Shown here piece after piece: positions 1-12,108 of a stretch of DNA of 64,000 nucleotides. This stretch comes from Nectonema munidae (taxonomy: Eukaryota > Nematomorpha > Nectonematoida > Nectonematidae), in NCBI GenBank assembly GCA_030549495.1, contig JAUIRK010000916.1, positions 1,153,001 through 1,217,000 of the forward strand. Reading direction: 5' to 3'. The notes below the pieces were generated by a model. It saw nothing but the letters and a program-made list of their open reading frames with translations, had not been told where the DNA came from and did no database searches. The stretch's first letter is position 1; each line of letters begins with the position of its first letter. Position numbers and translations under genes: made by a program.

Positions 1-3000
1 TGGATCATGAATTTGCATTAAGTACACTCTAACCTTTAAAGATCTTGAATATGCTTGCCCTATTCTCTAAAAATAACGATTTTATTTAAACTTTTTTTTT
101 GCTAATAAAATTTCTTGTATTCGATGATGCCTACCAAATATGATCGAAAATTTATGGAATTTCATAGCTTCTTAAACTTTCTATTCACGTGAATGATAAA
201 AAATATATCCTAGCATGAAGATCGTGCATACATAAGCCCGAAAATCTGTCCAAATATAAAAGTCAATTTTCCTTTTTTGCGAGTGTTATAGTTTTTGTAA
301 TTAGAAAATTAAATCAAAAACTAGATGGAAAATTAATATTGTTGAAGACTGTGTACCTGCCATCACGGTTTAGATCAGTTGGAGTGGCGTATCAAAACAA
401 AAATGGATAAGGCTGTGTTGCATTTTTGTATTAAATCACAAATAAATATTGAATACGAGTATTATGGACCTTATTGCTATCTTTTTATCCTATAGTTTTG
501 CACACCTATATTTTTTTTATATTATCGACTATGTTGATTTCATTTATCGACTCAGTTTTGGCAATAAGGCTGTAACATTGTGTGGGAGTGTCAATCAAAT
601 TTGCGATTCTTTAAAAAACCAAGCCTCACATATTTTTGATTAAAATCGTTATAAATTGGCTTTATAATTAAAAAAAATAATAAAAATCCATTTTGATTTA
701 TAAACCTTTGATTTTGCTTTTATAAAGTTTACAACTCACCGTATGTATTATATATTAGATTCACTCTTAATTTTTTTATTTTTATAGAGTTTCGAACCCA
801 TAACGCTTTCTATATCTATCATTTTATAGATAAAAATGACTTATTGTTTGAAAATCGGCAATCTCCTAAAATATCCCCCTTTGAAAAAAGGTTCTTAAAA
901 TAATTTTTAGCACTAAATTGACGATGATAATTTCATTTTTGGAATCCGGTATAAAAATGCATGAACGTGTCAATCAAATTAGTGATGTATGCCTAAACAT
1001 TCTATTTTTTTGCAGGAAGTCATTTCTGTTAAATTTTTTTGTACAATCGTTATTTATTTGTTATATGGAAGCCTAAAAAAATTCTATCCCTATCGAAGCA
1101 AAAAATTCCATCGTAAGGAAATCGAAGGACAAATTTTCGCCGCTTGACCGTTGTACAAATGTCTTTTTTCAATATATTTTGCCTTGTTATACTTCCTTAT
1201 CTGAATGTCAACATCTCGTAGTCATGTTGAATTTGAAATATAAAAAGGATATATAAATCTCTTGATTTAAATATAAAAGTTGGAAAAAGAATGAAATGAA
1301 AAGTGTACCAAGAGACAAAACGTACAATAAATTTGTATTAAAGAATGAGAGAAGAACGTTAAATGATAACCAGTAATCAATAGAAAAAGTCATAATAACT
1401 CTTAATGCCCCTCTGTTATGTATAGTCACTATAATACCCCTTTCAAGAGCTGCTTAAATTTGAGAAGGAGTTATCTATCGACAATGAAGAACTACCATTT
1501 TCAAATAAACTACGAAGTGGTGTAATAATCGAATACAGTGGGTTCGACTAAAGAAGGACCACTCAATATTCTGGCAAATTAAAAAAAATTTTAATGTTCA
1601 AATCAATTTTATTAGATACCTCGATTCCGACTCTTAACTTAATAAATATCCAAAGTGCTATCTGTTCACTGAAAATACAGGACACGTTGCTAATAAAAGA
1701 GCCCAAGATCATCGAGAAGATTATTTTCAATAGGAGAGCTCTGAGATCTGGTTAATTCTCTTGAGAATATATAATTGAAAAAGGTTTTTTCACTTTGAGA
1801 GTCCGAAAAATAAATTTCAGATAAAAGTAAGGCTACCTAGGGAGGATCACCATAGAATCCACAGCAAAATTAGACGCTACTTAGTGTAAAAGAAATGATG
1901 TGTAGCCAAGAGAATGCTTTTCCTGTCTACATTCTACATACGTGACTCAAAGCTCTCTCTTTAGTTAATATACTCAGATAAGGATAAACTAAGCCACGCG
2001 ATTCGAACTAAAGAGGTTGATCTAGTTAGGGTAGAAGTTAGCAATCTTTTTTAACGTGTCATTATAACAAATTTTTATAAAAATTTTACCTTTATATCAA
2101 TTAATTATTTATCATTGAATAAATTATAATATATTACCAATCTATGGGGTTAATTTTGGAAAATTAAAATTTGAAAGTTTTTACGGAACACTCAGGTCGT
2201 CTTGGGTAGGGGGATTTGGTCCTATTCTTATACATCGATAGATTCATTAATTGTATCGAGAAGAGGGAAAAATATATTATTGATTTGACTAAAATATATA
2301 GATGCTAATGTAATGACGAATTAACTGCATATTGGCCATTGACATACAGTATACATTTCTTAAAAATAACATCATAATCAAATAGAAAAAGGCTGATTTG
2401 CTACGAAAATTATTCAAAAATGTTAAAAATCAATTTGAGCACAATTATCCATGGGTAAATAGTAACCGTAACTTAAAACTGGACTAGTAAAAATATTTTC
2501 GGAATCAAATCGAGCATAGTCGACTTACTGCGTATGGATAATTTTATTCTGAAAAATAATGTTTGGCGTTAAGTCACCTTTGAAAGCTAAATAACTGATA
2601 GCTGAGATATTTTGAGTGAATTAAACATCAGAAGCTAATTTATTAAATAAATCAAAACAGTATTTAGCAAAAAAATGAAGTAAGTTGAATTTATCTTCCA
2701 CTTTTTATATTTTACATTGATTAGCATGTTTGATTGATTTTTTTGACACATTTGATTGATTTTCATAAAAATAAATGACATCGTCAGATTAGTTGTCAAT
2801 TATTTAGTGGGTTCATGGGAAAATTTTGTAAAAATATCTTTATATTTTGGCAAAAAAAGCTTCCCGCCCCTGTTACTGAGGATTCAAAAATAGGCCTACA
2901 GGAATAGAGTTAAAACACAATACACTAAACCTCCAAAATCCCGCAGGACTAATTCTCTGGGACAAATTTAAAGTCATCTCTGCAAGAAAATGTAAAAAAT

Positions 3001-3490
3001 AGCCACATTAATAATTTGATTATTTAAAAATTTAAAGGTCTACAGGGATAGGGGTAGACCACGCCCCTCTAATGTAAATTTAACTCACGTATTTACATTA
3101 TACCTAATGTAAATGTACTCTAATGTAGTTTAACTCACGCCCCTCTAATTTAAATCAGAAGAGTTGTATTAAAAAGTATTAATGAACGCAGACGATTTTA
3201 TTTTTCTAAAGTCGATAACCGGTTAAGAAGATTTTGTTAACAACCAAATTACTACTGTGTTTTTTGCTCAGATTTTCATTCATGAATAGCATAAAACTTG
3301 TCCCGCCCATTTTGTCCATGAAGGGATTTTGTTATCTGCGAATTTTGTCCTATAGCAGATTTTGTCCTAGTACCGATATTGCAACAAACTAAAAGTTAAC
3401 AAAGCACACGGTTTTTTAGTTGTTTTTAAAAAATATATTAATTATACATTTTGGAAATGTAAAGATTTTTGTCCGGTTTTATATACTATA
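1..3490. other. AT-rich intergenic DNA, no gene seen
   Basis: I see no coding region longer than about 65 codons with protein-like composition and no recognisable RNA gene. Around 3,050-3,150 a short phrase (acgcccctctaatgtaaa and variants) is repeated about three times with the sequence acTCACgccc, which looks like remnants of a local duplication or of a transposon end. Confidence 0.5.
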
Positions 3491-3494
3491 CAAT

Positions 3495-3632
3495 AGGTAA
3501 AGGTAGTGTGGTGTGTTTTCATCGAGAAGATACAATTGCGTCGCTTGTATCGAACTATGAGGAAAGTAGGCTCGATGTAGGATCGAACCCAAGACCTTGA
3601 GTAATCTTTCTAACCAACTTTACTCACGCCCT
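3495..3632 (-). repeat. tRNA-derived SINE copy
   Basis: Read on the minus strand, this has a tRNA-like head with a Pol III B box (GGTTCGATCC-like, plus-strand ggatcgaacc near 3,580) and an A-box-like stretch at the upstream end. It closes with a CTTTACC-type tail (plus-strand ggtaaaggta). The same layout recurs at about 9.4, 20.4, 35.5, 44.4 and 62.3 kb, so this is a dispersed SINE family rather than a functional tRNA. This copy is strongly diverged from those at 44.4 and 62.3 kb. Confidence 0.65.
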
Positions 3633-4247
3633 CTATTTTAAGAGATGCATACAATTTGTACAAACCCACAAATCAATATATTAGTTTTTTAAATTATGGT
3701 TCTAACAATCAAAATAGGTATTGATAAGAAGTATTTTATTGTTATGCAGTGAACCTTAGTCAAACGTTTATTTTAGTGAATTTCACTGCTAAGAATATTG
3801 TATATTTTTTTCTCACTATCTCTTTGAAAGCTCTCCGTCACGATATCTGTCCAACAGGGACCACTTTGGGAATCATTGCTCCAGATTATCCAGAATTTTA
3901 AGTCCATTATTTAGATTATCCAAAAAAAGTAAATATAAGTAAAAACTGTTATAGATCCTGCCAAATTTTGAAAAACGAAAACAGACGGCATTAAGTAATT
4001 TTATATAAAAGTAACCTAAAATCAAGAAATAGACTGCGTCAGTTAAAACGTACACTATGGGTTAAAATAGGTAGGATAATAATTGGAGTTTAAAACTGAT
4101 TTTTCAATCAAATTTAATAATTAAAAAATTCGGATACGAGAATATTAGATCTGGAGACTGCATATCGAACACCTGAAAATTCGGATAATGGCTATTCTAT
4201 TAAACAGAATGAAAGCACATATGTTAAAGACAGTAAGTAAGATATTT

Positions 4248-4296
4248 AAAGAGCGCTCAAGCTAATTTAATTGTTAAGATTTTAAGAGCGCTCTAC
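4248..4296. repeat. short inverted repeat with AGAGCGCTCT-like arms
   Basis: The sequence agagcgctcaag is followed about 25 bases later by ttttaagagcgctct, so the GAGCGCTC core occurs in both arms and is itself palindromic. A further agagcgctt lies near 6,082. Function is unknown; it could be a decayed MITE. Confidence 0.4.
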
Positions 4297-4567
4297 TGGG
4301 GTAGTAAGCACGTGTGAAATTTTGTGGTTGTAAGCGGCAGCCAGTAAAAGGTATTCACCAGCCCAGGCGCCTAGGGCGTAACGAATAAGTTGTTTGAAGA
4401 GCTGCATTCCATTAGCAACTCTTTTGTTTGATCCCAAGTATACGTTTTATTATGCTTTCTATAGAAGGCAAAATCAATACAAAGTGCACGAATTATTGCA
4501 CTTAACATAGCATATTTATTTAAGCAAAATAGAGGTCGATGCCTGTAAAATTTGCCTCTTGATACTA

Positions 4568-4777
4568 TTAAATAATAAAATATAATACTCTAGACTGCCA
4601 AAATGAATCTACTTTGATTTTAAAATCGTTGACTGAAAGAGATTTAATAACTTCACGCGACAAGGAATTCCAATCAGCAAAGCCTCTTTGAGTTAGATAA
4701 GTTTGAGGATAGTTGTTTTTAAAACTTTCAGATTTAAACTTTGCAGAAAACGCAGGCAAAACATCTTTTATTATCAT
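4568..4777 (-). mobile_element. non-LTR retrotransposon (LINE) 3' coding remnant
   Basis: The 69-residue minus-strand reading contains RGFADWNSLSREVIKSLSVN followed by DFKIKVDSFW. This is the tail pattern found at the C-terminus of many CR1/Jockey/L2-type LINE reverse-transcriptase proteins (W-N-S-L-P-x-x-V-x-x-x-x-S-x-x-x-F-K-x-x-L-x-x-F-W). No reverse transcriptase or endonuclease sequence is visible upstream on the same strand, so this is a 5'-truncated remnant of the kind LINE insertion usually leaves. Assignment rests on this one motif. Confidence 0.55.
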
Positions 4778-4799
4778 ATTCTTCTTTTTTGTTCATTTT

Positions 4800-7580
4800 A
4801 AGGCTTTTCATGAGTGAAAATTACACGGATTTATGTTCCTAGCTTTTTTAAGCTAACTAACAGTAGTATAAGTTTTGGAGAAATAAGTCGTGTTAATGCA
4901 CTTAATTAAAAATATTTTATTCGTTTTAAAATCAAACATATTTGATTAATTGACTTAAAACAATCCAACTAAGAAACTAATTAACTACATGAACATATAA
5001 CTATAGTTTTATATATAGTATTTAATATTATACTGCTGTAATCAAATATTTTTTAATGTGACATTTACTTTATTTAATACAAAAAAGCATAAATGTTCTT
5101 AATATTTTTAAATAGTGAAGTAAAATTATATAAGAATACAAACTGCTTTCAGCAATTGAGAACAAATTCAGGTTTTACCTGATAAGAAAGTCACACATTT
5201 AGAGATGCTTCCACGTAGCAGCTATGGAGCACCTTGGGCCGAGCTACATTATCACAAAAATTAAATTTAATAGAAGAATTTGAAGTTAAGAAGGGCCTTC
5301 TACCTGGAATAAGAAGTCAAACTTATAATAAAAAATTATTGGTAGGGCGGAGTCTGGGAAATGAAAAAAACAAATGATGAAAGATGAGAAATGTTAACAA
5401 AAAATAGGAAGAGAGAAGTAGATGAAGGAGTTTATAAGCACAAAGATTTGCGTTGTTATGAGCAGCATTTCTTACTTTAATTTGGCACAAAGCATGTAGG
5501 TACGTAGATATATACAGTAGTATATATTCCTTAAAGTAACAATTTCTGGGTAAGTTACTGCTTCACATCCTCACAGAAAAACACGCACCCATAGGCATAG
5601 ATTATACTGATCTATACAACTTACGAAACAATATGAGACGTTGATATTAGTGATGGTAATTAACCATGTTTTCGTTAACCGTTTAATTAATGGCATATTA
5701 TTATTATTATTATTATTATCTTTTAACCGATTAATTTGGGGAAAATTTTTAGTGCCTGGATATACACAAGATTAAACGTCAAGAAATCGGAAAAAAAATC
5801 AAACGCAATTTGATTAGAACATTATTAGAAGCATCATACCATGGAATAAGACTGTGCAATTCCGTTTTTAAAAAAACATGATATACATAGTATTACAATA
5901 GTTTAAAAGTATTTAAATTATTCTGAATTACTAGGCGTTTTGCGAGTTGGATTAACCGGTGAATTACTGTTGGATTGAGGTGAATTAGGCAGCCTTATTC
6001 ACTAGTTAATTTTAACAAAATCACTAGTTGATATTGAGGGTCGTTATTAGTCTAATTGCACGGGGTCCAAGTATCATTAAGAGCGCTTCTATACGATCAA
6101 AATTAAAATTTATAAAAAAAATTAGGCTCCTTAGATTTGATTCGTCAAAATTTGAGGATATCATTTTTAATATGAAAGCCAGCCCCTAGGAGATTTGGTT
6201 ACAGCCATGTAAATTGTACCCAAAGATACCGATTGTGATTAATCATTAACCTAACTCCATTAAAAGCATCTTAATGCTGCTGCCAGATATTTAGGTTTTT
6301 TTTGAGACTGTTCTGGTTTCCCCTGACACTTCTTGAACGCCTGAGTGAGTAAGTATGAAATTAATCGAGAAGTGAAGAGATAAAGCAAATGTATATTTTG
6401 AACAAAAATGCATAATTTCATTTTTTAAAAATCCAAATTAACTGTAGCTAATGCACCTAAGTATTCCAGTATTTTACTTTCATGAAATGATAAGATAGAT
6501 CAAGTTCGGGCTCGTTTTCTCGTCTTTTCGCAAAAATTATGATGGAATTGGAGTGGGTTCACCACTACAAGAAAGTTGGGAAGGACGTGTTTGGACTGTA
6601 AAGATATCACACCACCCCACAAAGAAGAAGAGCTCCAAAATATGAAGGGTTAGAATAACAAGGCGCAGAGTTGGTCGCTCACAGTGATTAGACTGAGTTG
6701 CTGTGGGTGCGTGGGTAAGAGAAGTGGTGGATTAGAAAATGTGTTCAATTTGCTGCCACTCGTGTAAGCGATACGTGTATGAAATAGGATAGGAGAGGGA
6801 ACAACGACGTCACGCATTCAGAAGACAACGGAGAGGAATTAATTGCTGCTAGCAGACATATCCATGTTTTTAACGAAATGTTACCTCCCATCGAGATGGA
6901 AAAACAATCAGGGTGTTTGTGCGTCTGCACGCTTTTAGTCTTTTCTGTGCACAGTTGATGATTTATCACGTTTATCACTCTTGACCGATTTTTCCGTAAG
7001 TTTATTATTTTTAATCAAACAACACGCTCGATAGGATGTGTTTTTCTTCCATCGCTCGCGATCAATAATCCTTTTGGATTTTGTGAAGAAAATCAAAGTA
7101 GCATTAGGAAATATTTTTATTTTCAAGGGCAAATGAACAGCTGACGTAAAAAATCTCCTTAAATATTTTGAATGAGGATTTATAGTGATTTTACATATTT
7201 CAATTTTATGCGTTAATTTTTCTTAAAAAATTTAGCAGTTTTGTTACATTCAAGGTATTTCTTTGGTCCCCACAGTCATTTTATTTCTTTGTGGCTGATT
7301 TTTACTCTAAGTTTGGAATTAATTTTCAATAACAAAAAATTAAAAACTTAAAAAATTTAGCTTTCAATTAACTTAAACTTTTTCTCGCAACTTATCATTA
7401 TTTCTTCAAATTTTGTTGCAAATTAAGAAAATAAATTTTAGTGACGTTAAAAAGAAGTTTCTTTTTTATGGTCTTGGAATGAAGATAATTTTTAATATAT
7501 AGGGAAAATCCAGAGTACATAGACAATTTTTTAAAGAAACTAAGAATAACTGAAAAAAATCAATTTTCTTAAAGTTAAAA
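4800..7580. other. intergenic DNA with a (TTA)n microsatellite, no gene seen
   Basis: A TTA trinucleotide run lies at about 5,696-5,719. The stretch 6,480-6,960 is less AT-rich than its surroundings but carries no protein-like reading frame on either strand. Nothing else could be assigned. Confidence 0.45.
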
Positions 7581-7588
7581 GTCAATGC

Positions 7589-7768
7589 GGGTCTTTTCGT
7601 TTAGACGGCCACATCAAGTAATCACCATTTCGTCTGCCTTTTATAGTTAATTATATTTATTTATTAAGTTATTAATTAATTATATATCAATTATATTAAT
7701 TAGAATTATTAATATTATAGCAGACGAAATGGTTATTACTTGATGTGGCCGTCTAAACGAAAAGACCC
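7589..7768. mobile_element. 180-bp MITE with ~50-bp near-perfect terminal inverted repeats
   Basis: The left arm starts GGGTCTTTTCGTTTAGACGG and the right end is its reverse complement. The arms match for about 50 bases (through ...TTTCGTCTGC) with one or two differences. The centre is about 80 bases of almost pure A/T. Flanks GTCAATGC (7,581-7,588) and GCCAATGC (7,769-7,776) form an 8-bp target-site duplication with one mismatch. It has no coding capacity, so it is a nonautonomous DNA transposon. The 8-bp duplication fits hAT or Merlin-like transposases, but the ends match neither with certainty. The high arm identity suggests a fairly recent insertion. Confidence 0.85.
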
Positions 7769-7776
7769 GCCAATGC

Positions 7777-8967
7777 GAACAGTGAAAGCTAATTCATTGC
7801 TAAAAGTGAACCTTCAACTAACTGTGAGTGAATTTTGTAATATCCTATAGTATCCAAAGTTTTAATTGATAAAAAATCAAAGAAGCACACCTATATTTTT
7901 ATTAGCATACATTTTAACTAATTTCAACTTGAATCTACTAACAGTATTCTATTTCTTCAATTTTGATTCCTTATACTTTGTTGAAAAGTTATTTTAGAAA
8001 TTTTTGGAAGAGAGTAAATTATTCACAAATATGAATATCGGTGACAATTTCAAGAATTATGGTAATAAATTTGATTTTCAAATATATTAAGTAATTAAGA
8101 CTTTTGAATAAGCGGTAGTGGGATTCAGCCGGTTCGCACCGGTTCGTTAGAACCGTCTCACGGAATTTTGTGAGTTTGGCGAACCGACTAATAATAAGTA
8201 ATATAATGCATACTGGTAATAAGAGAACAGTGTGAATAATTACAACGATAAAGTAAAGGTAATTTATTGGGAACAACGTTAAAGGATTATAAATTTTCGC
8301 TGACAATCAGCTTTTTCAAATAAAAAACCACAATCTTCAGAGCGAGGAGAGTTCTTGTTGTAGTAAACAGTGATATGTGTACCACTGAGTATGAGTGACT
8401 TATAATAGTATAGTTGGTGTGTGTGTGTGCAAGTATGTATGAATTATACATGTGACACTTACTCGCATTTTACGAAATGTAGTCGTACAATAGAATTATT
8501 CTTATCTATATAGATACTAAACCAAATCATACAACTCTCTCTCATTATTTTTGGAAGGCATTAGCCACTCTAGCGCTGATTTTGACTATTAAAATTTACT
8601 CCCCAATTTGCATAATAGTTGACAAAAAATTTTTTAAATGGGCCTATTTTGGAAACATAGGTTAGGATTAGTGTAGATTTAGCATTAGGGTTGTTTTAGT
8701 GTTAGCGCAATCGTACATACATTACATATACATTTTTCGACATTCTTGGCACAAACTTTCCTATTTATTTGCATCATTACATGTCTACGTTTACATACTA
8801 CATACCTATTGACATTAGACACCCATACACTGAAATACTTAAATATCAAAAACAGCGGTATAACCACGTAAAAAACGAAAAAATTAGGTGTGGTTGTTTT
8901 TGGTATGCAGACGCCGGCCTCGTTGTAAGGCCTTCCTATATTGTATTTTAGACAGGCTGTGAAGATC
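7777..8967. other. 5' flank of the bHLH gene, with a (GT)n tract and a repeat-end fragment
   Basis: A GT dinucleotide tract lies near 8,417-8,429. At 8,113-8,190 a GC-richer piece (agtgggattcagccggttcg, then a gaacc/ggttc inverted pair) looks like the end of a dispersed repeat. No exon was identified. A tattttag just before 8,952 could act as a splice acceptor, so an upstream 5' exon of the bHLH gene cannot be excluded. Confidence 0.4.
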
Positions 8968-9088
8968 ATGTCACGAAAGAGGAAAGAAAGCACAGGAAGG
9001 AACTTGTACGGAAACAAAGAACTGACTGTGGCGCAGAGAGGCGCTGCAAATTTGAGGGAGCGTGTCAGAATGCGAATCTTGAGCAAGA
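8968..9088 (+). CDS. bHLH transcription factor (TCF21/musculin/HLH54F type), exon 1: N-terminus, basic region, start of helix 1
   Basis: ATG at 8,968 opens MSRKRKESTGRNLYGNKELT and continues to GAANLRERVRMRILSK. This is a bHLH basic region with the N-x-R-E-R DNA-contact core followed by the R-x-R-M-R-x-L-S-K start of helix 1 typical of the TCF21/musculin group. The reading stops at A|GTAAGT (donor at 9,089), leaving one base of the next codon. Joined to the acceptor at 11,408-11,409, this base completes a serine and gives ...[16 protein letters not shown], matching the family pattern RVLSKAFSRLKTTLPW. The N-terminus is short compared with vertebrate TCF21 and musculin. An upstream exon is possible because tattttag just precedes the ATG. 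Confidence 0.87.
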
Positions 9089-9371
9089 GTAAGTAAACTT
9101 TGAACATTATTCATTCTCTTATTCTAAAGGAGGAATGAGGACGTATTTACGATTATCCAGTTCTGCTGAAAATTGTCGGCAGATATCGTAACTTATTAGG
9201 CGCAGATCCTCGATTTTACAGTTCTTTCTCGATCTTGAAATCTCGAAATGTCTTCCTGATACGGAAGATTATTCTCTATTGGGCTTCTTTGTTTTCAACG
9301 GAAACCCAAATTTTATTAGTTTTATCAAATCACAAATGTATACCAACTTTATAATACGCACGTATCGCGTG

Positions 9372-9520
9372 AAGGTAAGGGTAAAAGTACCGTGGGGTGT
9401 TTTCATCGAGAAAGCAAAATTGCACCGCTTGTATAAAAAACTATGAAAAAGAAGGCTTGATGCACGACCGAACCCAAGAGCTTAAGTTATCGAAACCAAT
9501 TATCTAACCAACATTACCAT
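9372..9520 (-). repeat. tRNA-derived SINE copy in the bHLH intron
   Basis: Same layout as the other copies: a plus-strand ggtaaggg...gtaccgtggggtg tail, a gaccgaaccc B-box complement, and a tRNA-like head ending near ctaaccaacattaccat. It lies in the intron of the bHLH gene, antisense to it. Confidence 0.6.
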
Positions 9521-10299
9521 AACGATTTTGCATAAGAATTTGTTTTTATATCAATAAAGATTTTGGAACGAATATTAGAAGATTATGCACATCAACAGAA
9601 TTTATTAAAGCCGACCTTTCTTAGGTAACACAGACAAAAACTTATGTGACACGATCTCATATCTTCGGTGTTCATTCGGGATTGCTTACCAAACGTGATG
9701 GATGTTTCTAAGTATCCCTAAGAGAATCTTAATTAATTACGTTTCTAACTTAATTAGCGGATAGAAAATTCATTGGTAAAGTCGTTTTGGCGATAAAATA
9801 TTTAATTTTCAACTTACAGGATTTTGGGTGGGAACATCAAACCGATAAATCTGTTATACTTTACATTTAAAAGAGTCAGAACTATTTCCAACTTTTAAAA
9901 AGTAGATTCTGGTCAATTCGGAAACGTAGAGTTCGAATATCAAGTTAGTTTAGTTTTTTTGTAAACAAAATTTAAATTAACATTTAAATATCATTAGCTT
10001 TTTTTTAGTTTTGAACAACTTTCGAAGCCTTAAAAATCAGAATTAAAAATTTCCTTTTTAGATTTTTTAGCCTGATCAATTTTGTGTGTTTATTATGTCC
10101 GTAAGCGTGTGTGTAAAAAATAGGTCATGAAAATTTAGACAAAATATATGAACTTTAGCATGTGCAATGCAAACTATAATAATTTGCTTGTAAAAGATGG
10201 ATGCATGATTTTCATCATCCCCCATTGGTAAACAGTTCTCACAAAACATATGCTCTGTGCCGCGTTGAGGTGCGAAAAGTCAAGGCTAAGTGCGAAGAC

Positions 10300-10332
10300 G
10301 TAGATGGCTCTTGCGAAGGTGGAGCCATCTAC
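10300..10332. repeat. perfect 11-bp hairpin inside a GC-richer intronic island
   Basis: GTAGATGGCTC (10,300-10,310) and GAGCCATCTAC (10,322-10,332) are exact reverse complements separated by an 11-base loop. It sits in an island (about 10,200-10,390) with much higher GC than the rest of the bHLH intron. The island is open for 60 codons on the plus strand, but that protein resembles nothing I know. Possibilities are a transcribed hairpin, a decayed repeat or chance. Confidence 0.45.
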
Positions 10333-11112
10333 TTCTGCTCGACGTTAGCGTTGTATATTACCACACGTAAGACTAGAAAATGAGGTGAAAAAAGTGTGGT
10401 AAGTGTAATGAACCAATATGTAAAGTCCATACAAAATATGTATGCCATAATTGTGCATGCTAACATTTCAAGACTGTAAACGTCCGTCATTTTCTTGTTA
10501 TCTATACGGTGAAAGGAAACTTCCTCCATTTCAAAAAATTCGAAAGAAATGTGAAAGGTATTAAAATAAAGGAAAAATGTCAAAATTTGCACAATCCATG
10601 ATGATGCAAAAAATTGAATCAAAATAAGCAATCATTAAATTTAAATAAATGAGAGAAATTCCAAAAATTGTATAGAATTACAGAACAAATTTTTTCACAT
10701 AAATTTGAAGAAAAATTAAAACTTTTTAGATTCGAAAACTTTATCGAGAATTTGAGAAGATTGCTAAGGATTGAATAAAAGGAAGCACCTAACTATAAAG
10801 ACTGGAGCAATTGTTCTATGGGGACTTTATTTTTTTTTAATTTTTTGTTATATTGGCAAGAAAATTTCAATAATTTTTAAATTTAGGAATTATTGATTAA
10901 AATATGTAGTACTTAAAATGAAAAATGGAGTTAAGTAGGGTTGTTTAGGATCTGGCTTTGATTCTCGGTGATCTCGGTTTTGAAATCGATCATTCCTACT
11001 CCAATGCTGATATTAAAGTATAAACGGGGCAAGTAGAGTTTTGTGGATGAAAAATATACTCTTTGCTACGTTACCTTACTTTACCAAGATAGACAGTTTT
11101 TGAGACAGATTT

Positions 11113-11400
11113 TTAAGTAATTTTAGAAATAAATTTTATTGAAACTACAACAAAAACACCTTCTAGCACAAAAAGAAAGGCCCCTAACGGCCTTTGCAAA
11201 ATACATATACACAAAATAAAAAATGACATGAAGATTATAAGAGTTGGAAGAGTGGAGCGTGTCACTTCATCAGCATTTAGGACTTGTCCATTTGTGTTGT
11301 GAAGTTGCTGTCGTTGGGTAGCAAGGTGTTGCTCCTTCATCGCTTGCAATTGAGGAGTTGGTAGAAAGAGGATATTCTTGGATATTGTTCACAAATACTT
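11113..11400 (-). other. unassigned minus-strand open reading in the bHLH intron
   Basis: The minus strand is open from about 11,397 to 11,113. It reads a hydrophilic segment ([20 protein letters not shown]) followed by a strongly hydrophobic stretch containing IIFMSFFILCICIL, then a stop near an AATAAA on the same strand (about 11,135). The composition is more protein-like than most non-coding readings here, and a possible 3' splice site (atccaag) precedes it. It could be the last exon of an antisense gene, a retrocopy remnant or chance. I recognise no family. Confidence 0.25.
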
Positions 11401-11409
11401 CCATTTTAG

Positions 11410-11723
11410 GCTTTGTGCAATTAAAAGCGAAGTTGCCCTGGGTTCCAGAAGATACAAAACTTTCGAAGCTAGAAACACTACGATTGGCTACCGTCTACAT
11501 TGCGCATTTGAGAAAAATTTTAGGAAAAGTTAAATCAGAGGAAAAGAACCGCTCCCAAGAAAAAAATGCAACCGCGCTCAAGTATAACATTTACGAGTTG
11601 CAACGTGATGAAGAGAGCGATGACGAATATGTGACAGATAGAGCGATCAGTCAAATAAACATGCTGGTAATACTTTTGAATAAATCCTTCATTCAGGGCA
11701 TGCCCAGATGTGCATTAAATTGA
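11410..11723 (+). CDS. bHLH transcription factor (TCF21/musculin/HLH54F type), exon 2: helix-loop-helix and C-terminus
   Basis: After the acceptor ccattttag (ending 11,409) the frame reads [20 protein letters not shown] then [17 protein letters not shown]. This is the loop and helix 2 of the TCF21/musculin/HLH54F subfamily, whose signature is LPWVPPDTKLSKLDTLRLA..YIAHLR. Exons 1 and 2 total 435 nt and give 144 residues with no break. The family acts as nuclear E-box-binding factors, usually as E-protein heterodimers, in mesoderm and visceral-muscle development. The C-terminus (about 60 residues, acidic EESDDEY segment) lacks the NGYxHPVNLTWPF tail of TCF21/musculin. So either this ortholog differs or splicing continues from a possible donor CTG|GTAATA near 11,670 to an unseen exon. 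The intron is 2.3 kb. Confidence 0.88.
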
Positions 11724-12108
11724 CCACTGACCAGATACTCTATTTTCTAACGAGCATCTTCATAAATACCTTTTTTGGAGATTGTTTAAGGCAGATATCC
11801 CGCTTTCTTTTTTAAAAGATGTTTTTTCTCAATAAAATTAAAAAAAAGTTGATTTGATTATACTCATCAAAGTATCCTAGAAGAAGAATAAATAAAAGAA
11901 ATAATAAAAGAAGAAATTTTTTTTACCATTTATAAAGCAAAATGGTAAAAAAAATTTAGGCTCAAAGGATCACTGATAAATCTAAATTATTAATTTTGAA
12001 GTAACTGTGAATATATGGATATTCATAACAAGTACAGGCTCGTTGCCAGAGAGGATACCGAGCCATTTAACGTTGAGTTGCACTACTAAAACGAATATTG
12101 TACTTAAT
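11724..12108. other. 3' flank of the bHLH gene with a small palindrome
   Basis: An AATAAA lies shortly downstream of the stop (near 11,832) and could be the polyadenylation signal. At about 11,918-11,958 ttttttttaccattt is followed by its inverse aaatggtaaaaaaaa around an 8-base spacer, forming a 15-17 bp palindrome. No other gene is seen. Confidence 0.4.

Noticed and set aside
8685-9107. 140-residue minus-strand reading
   Set aside because: It is antisense to bHLH exon 1, whose motif content and splice donor are far better supported.
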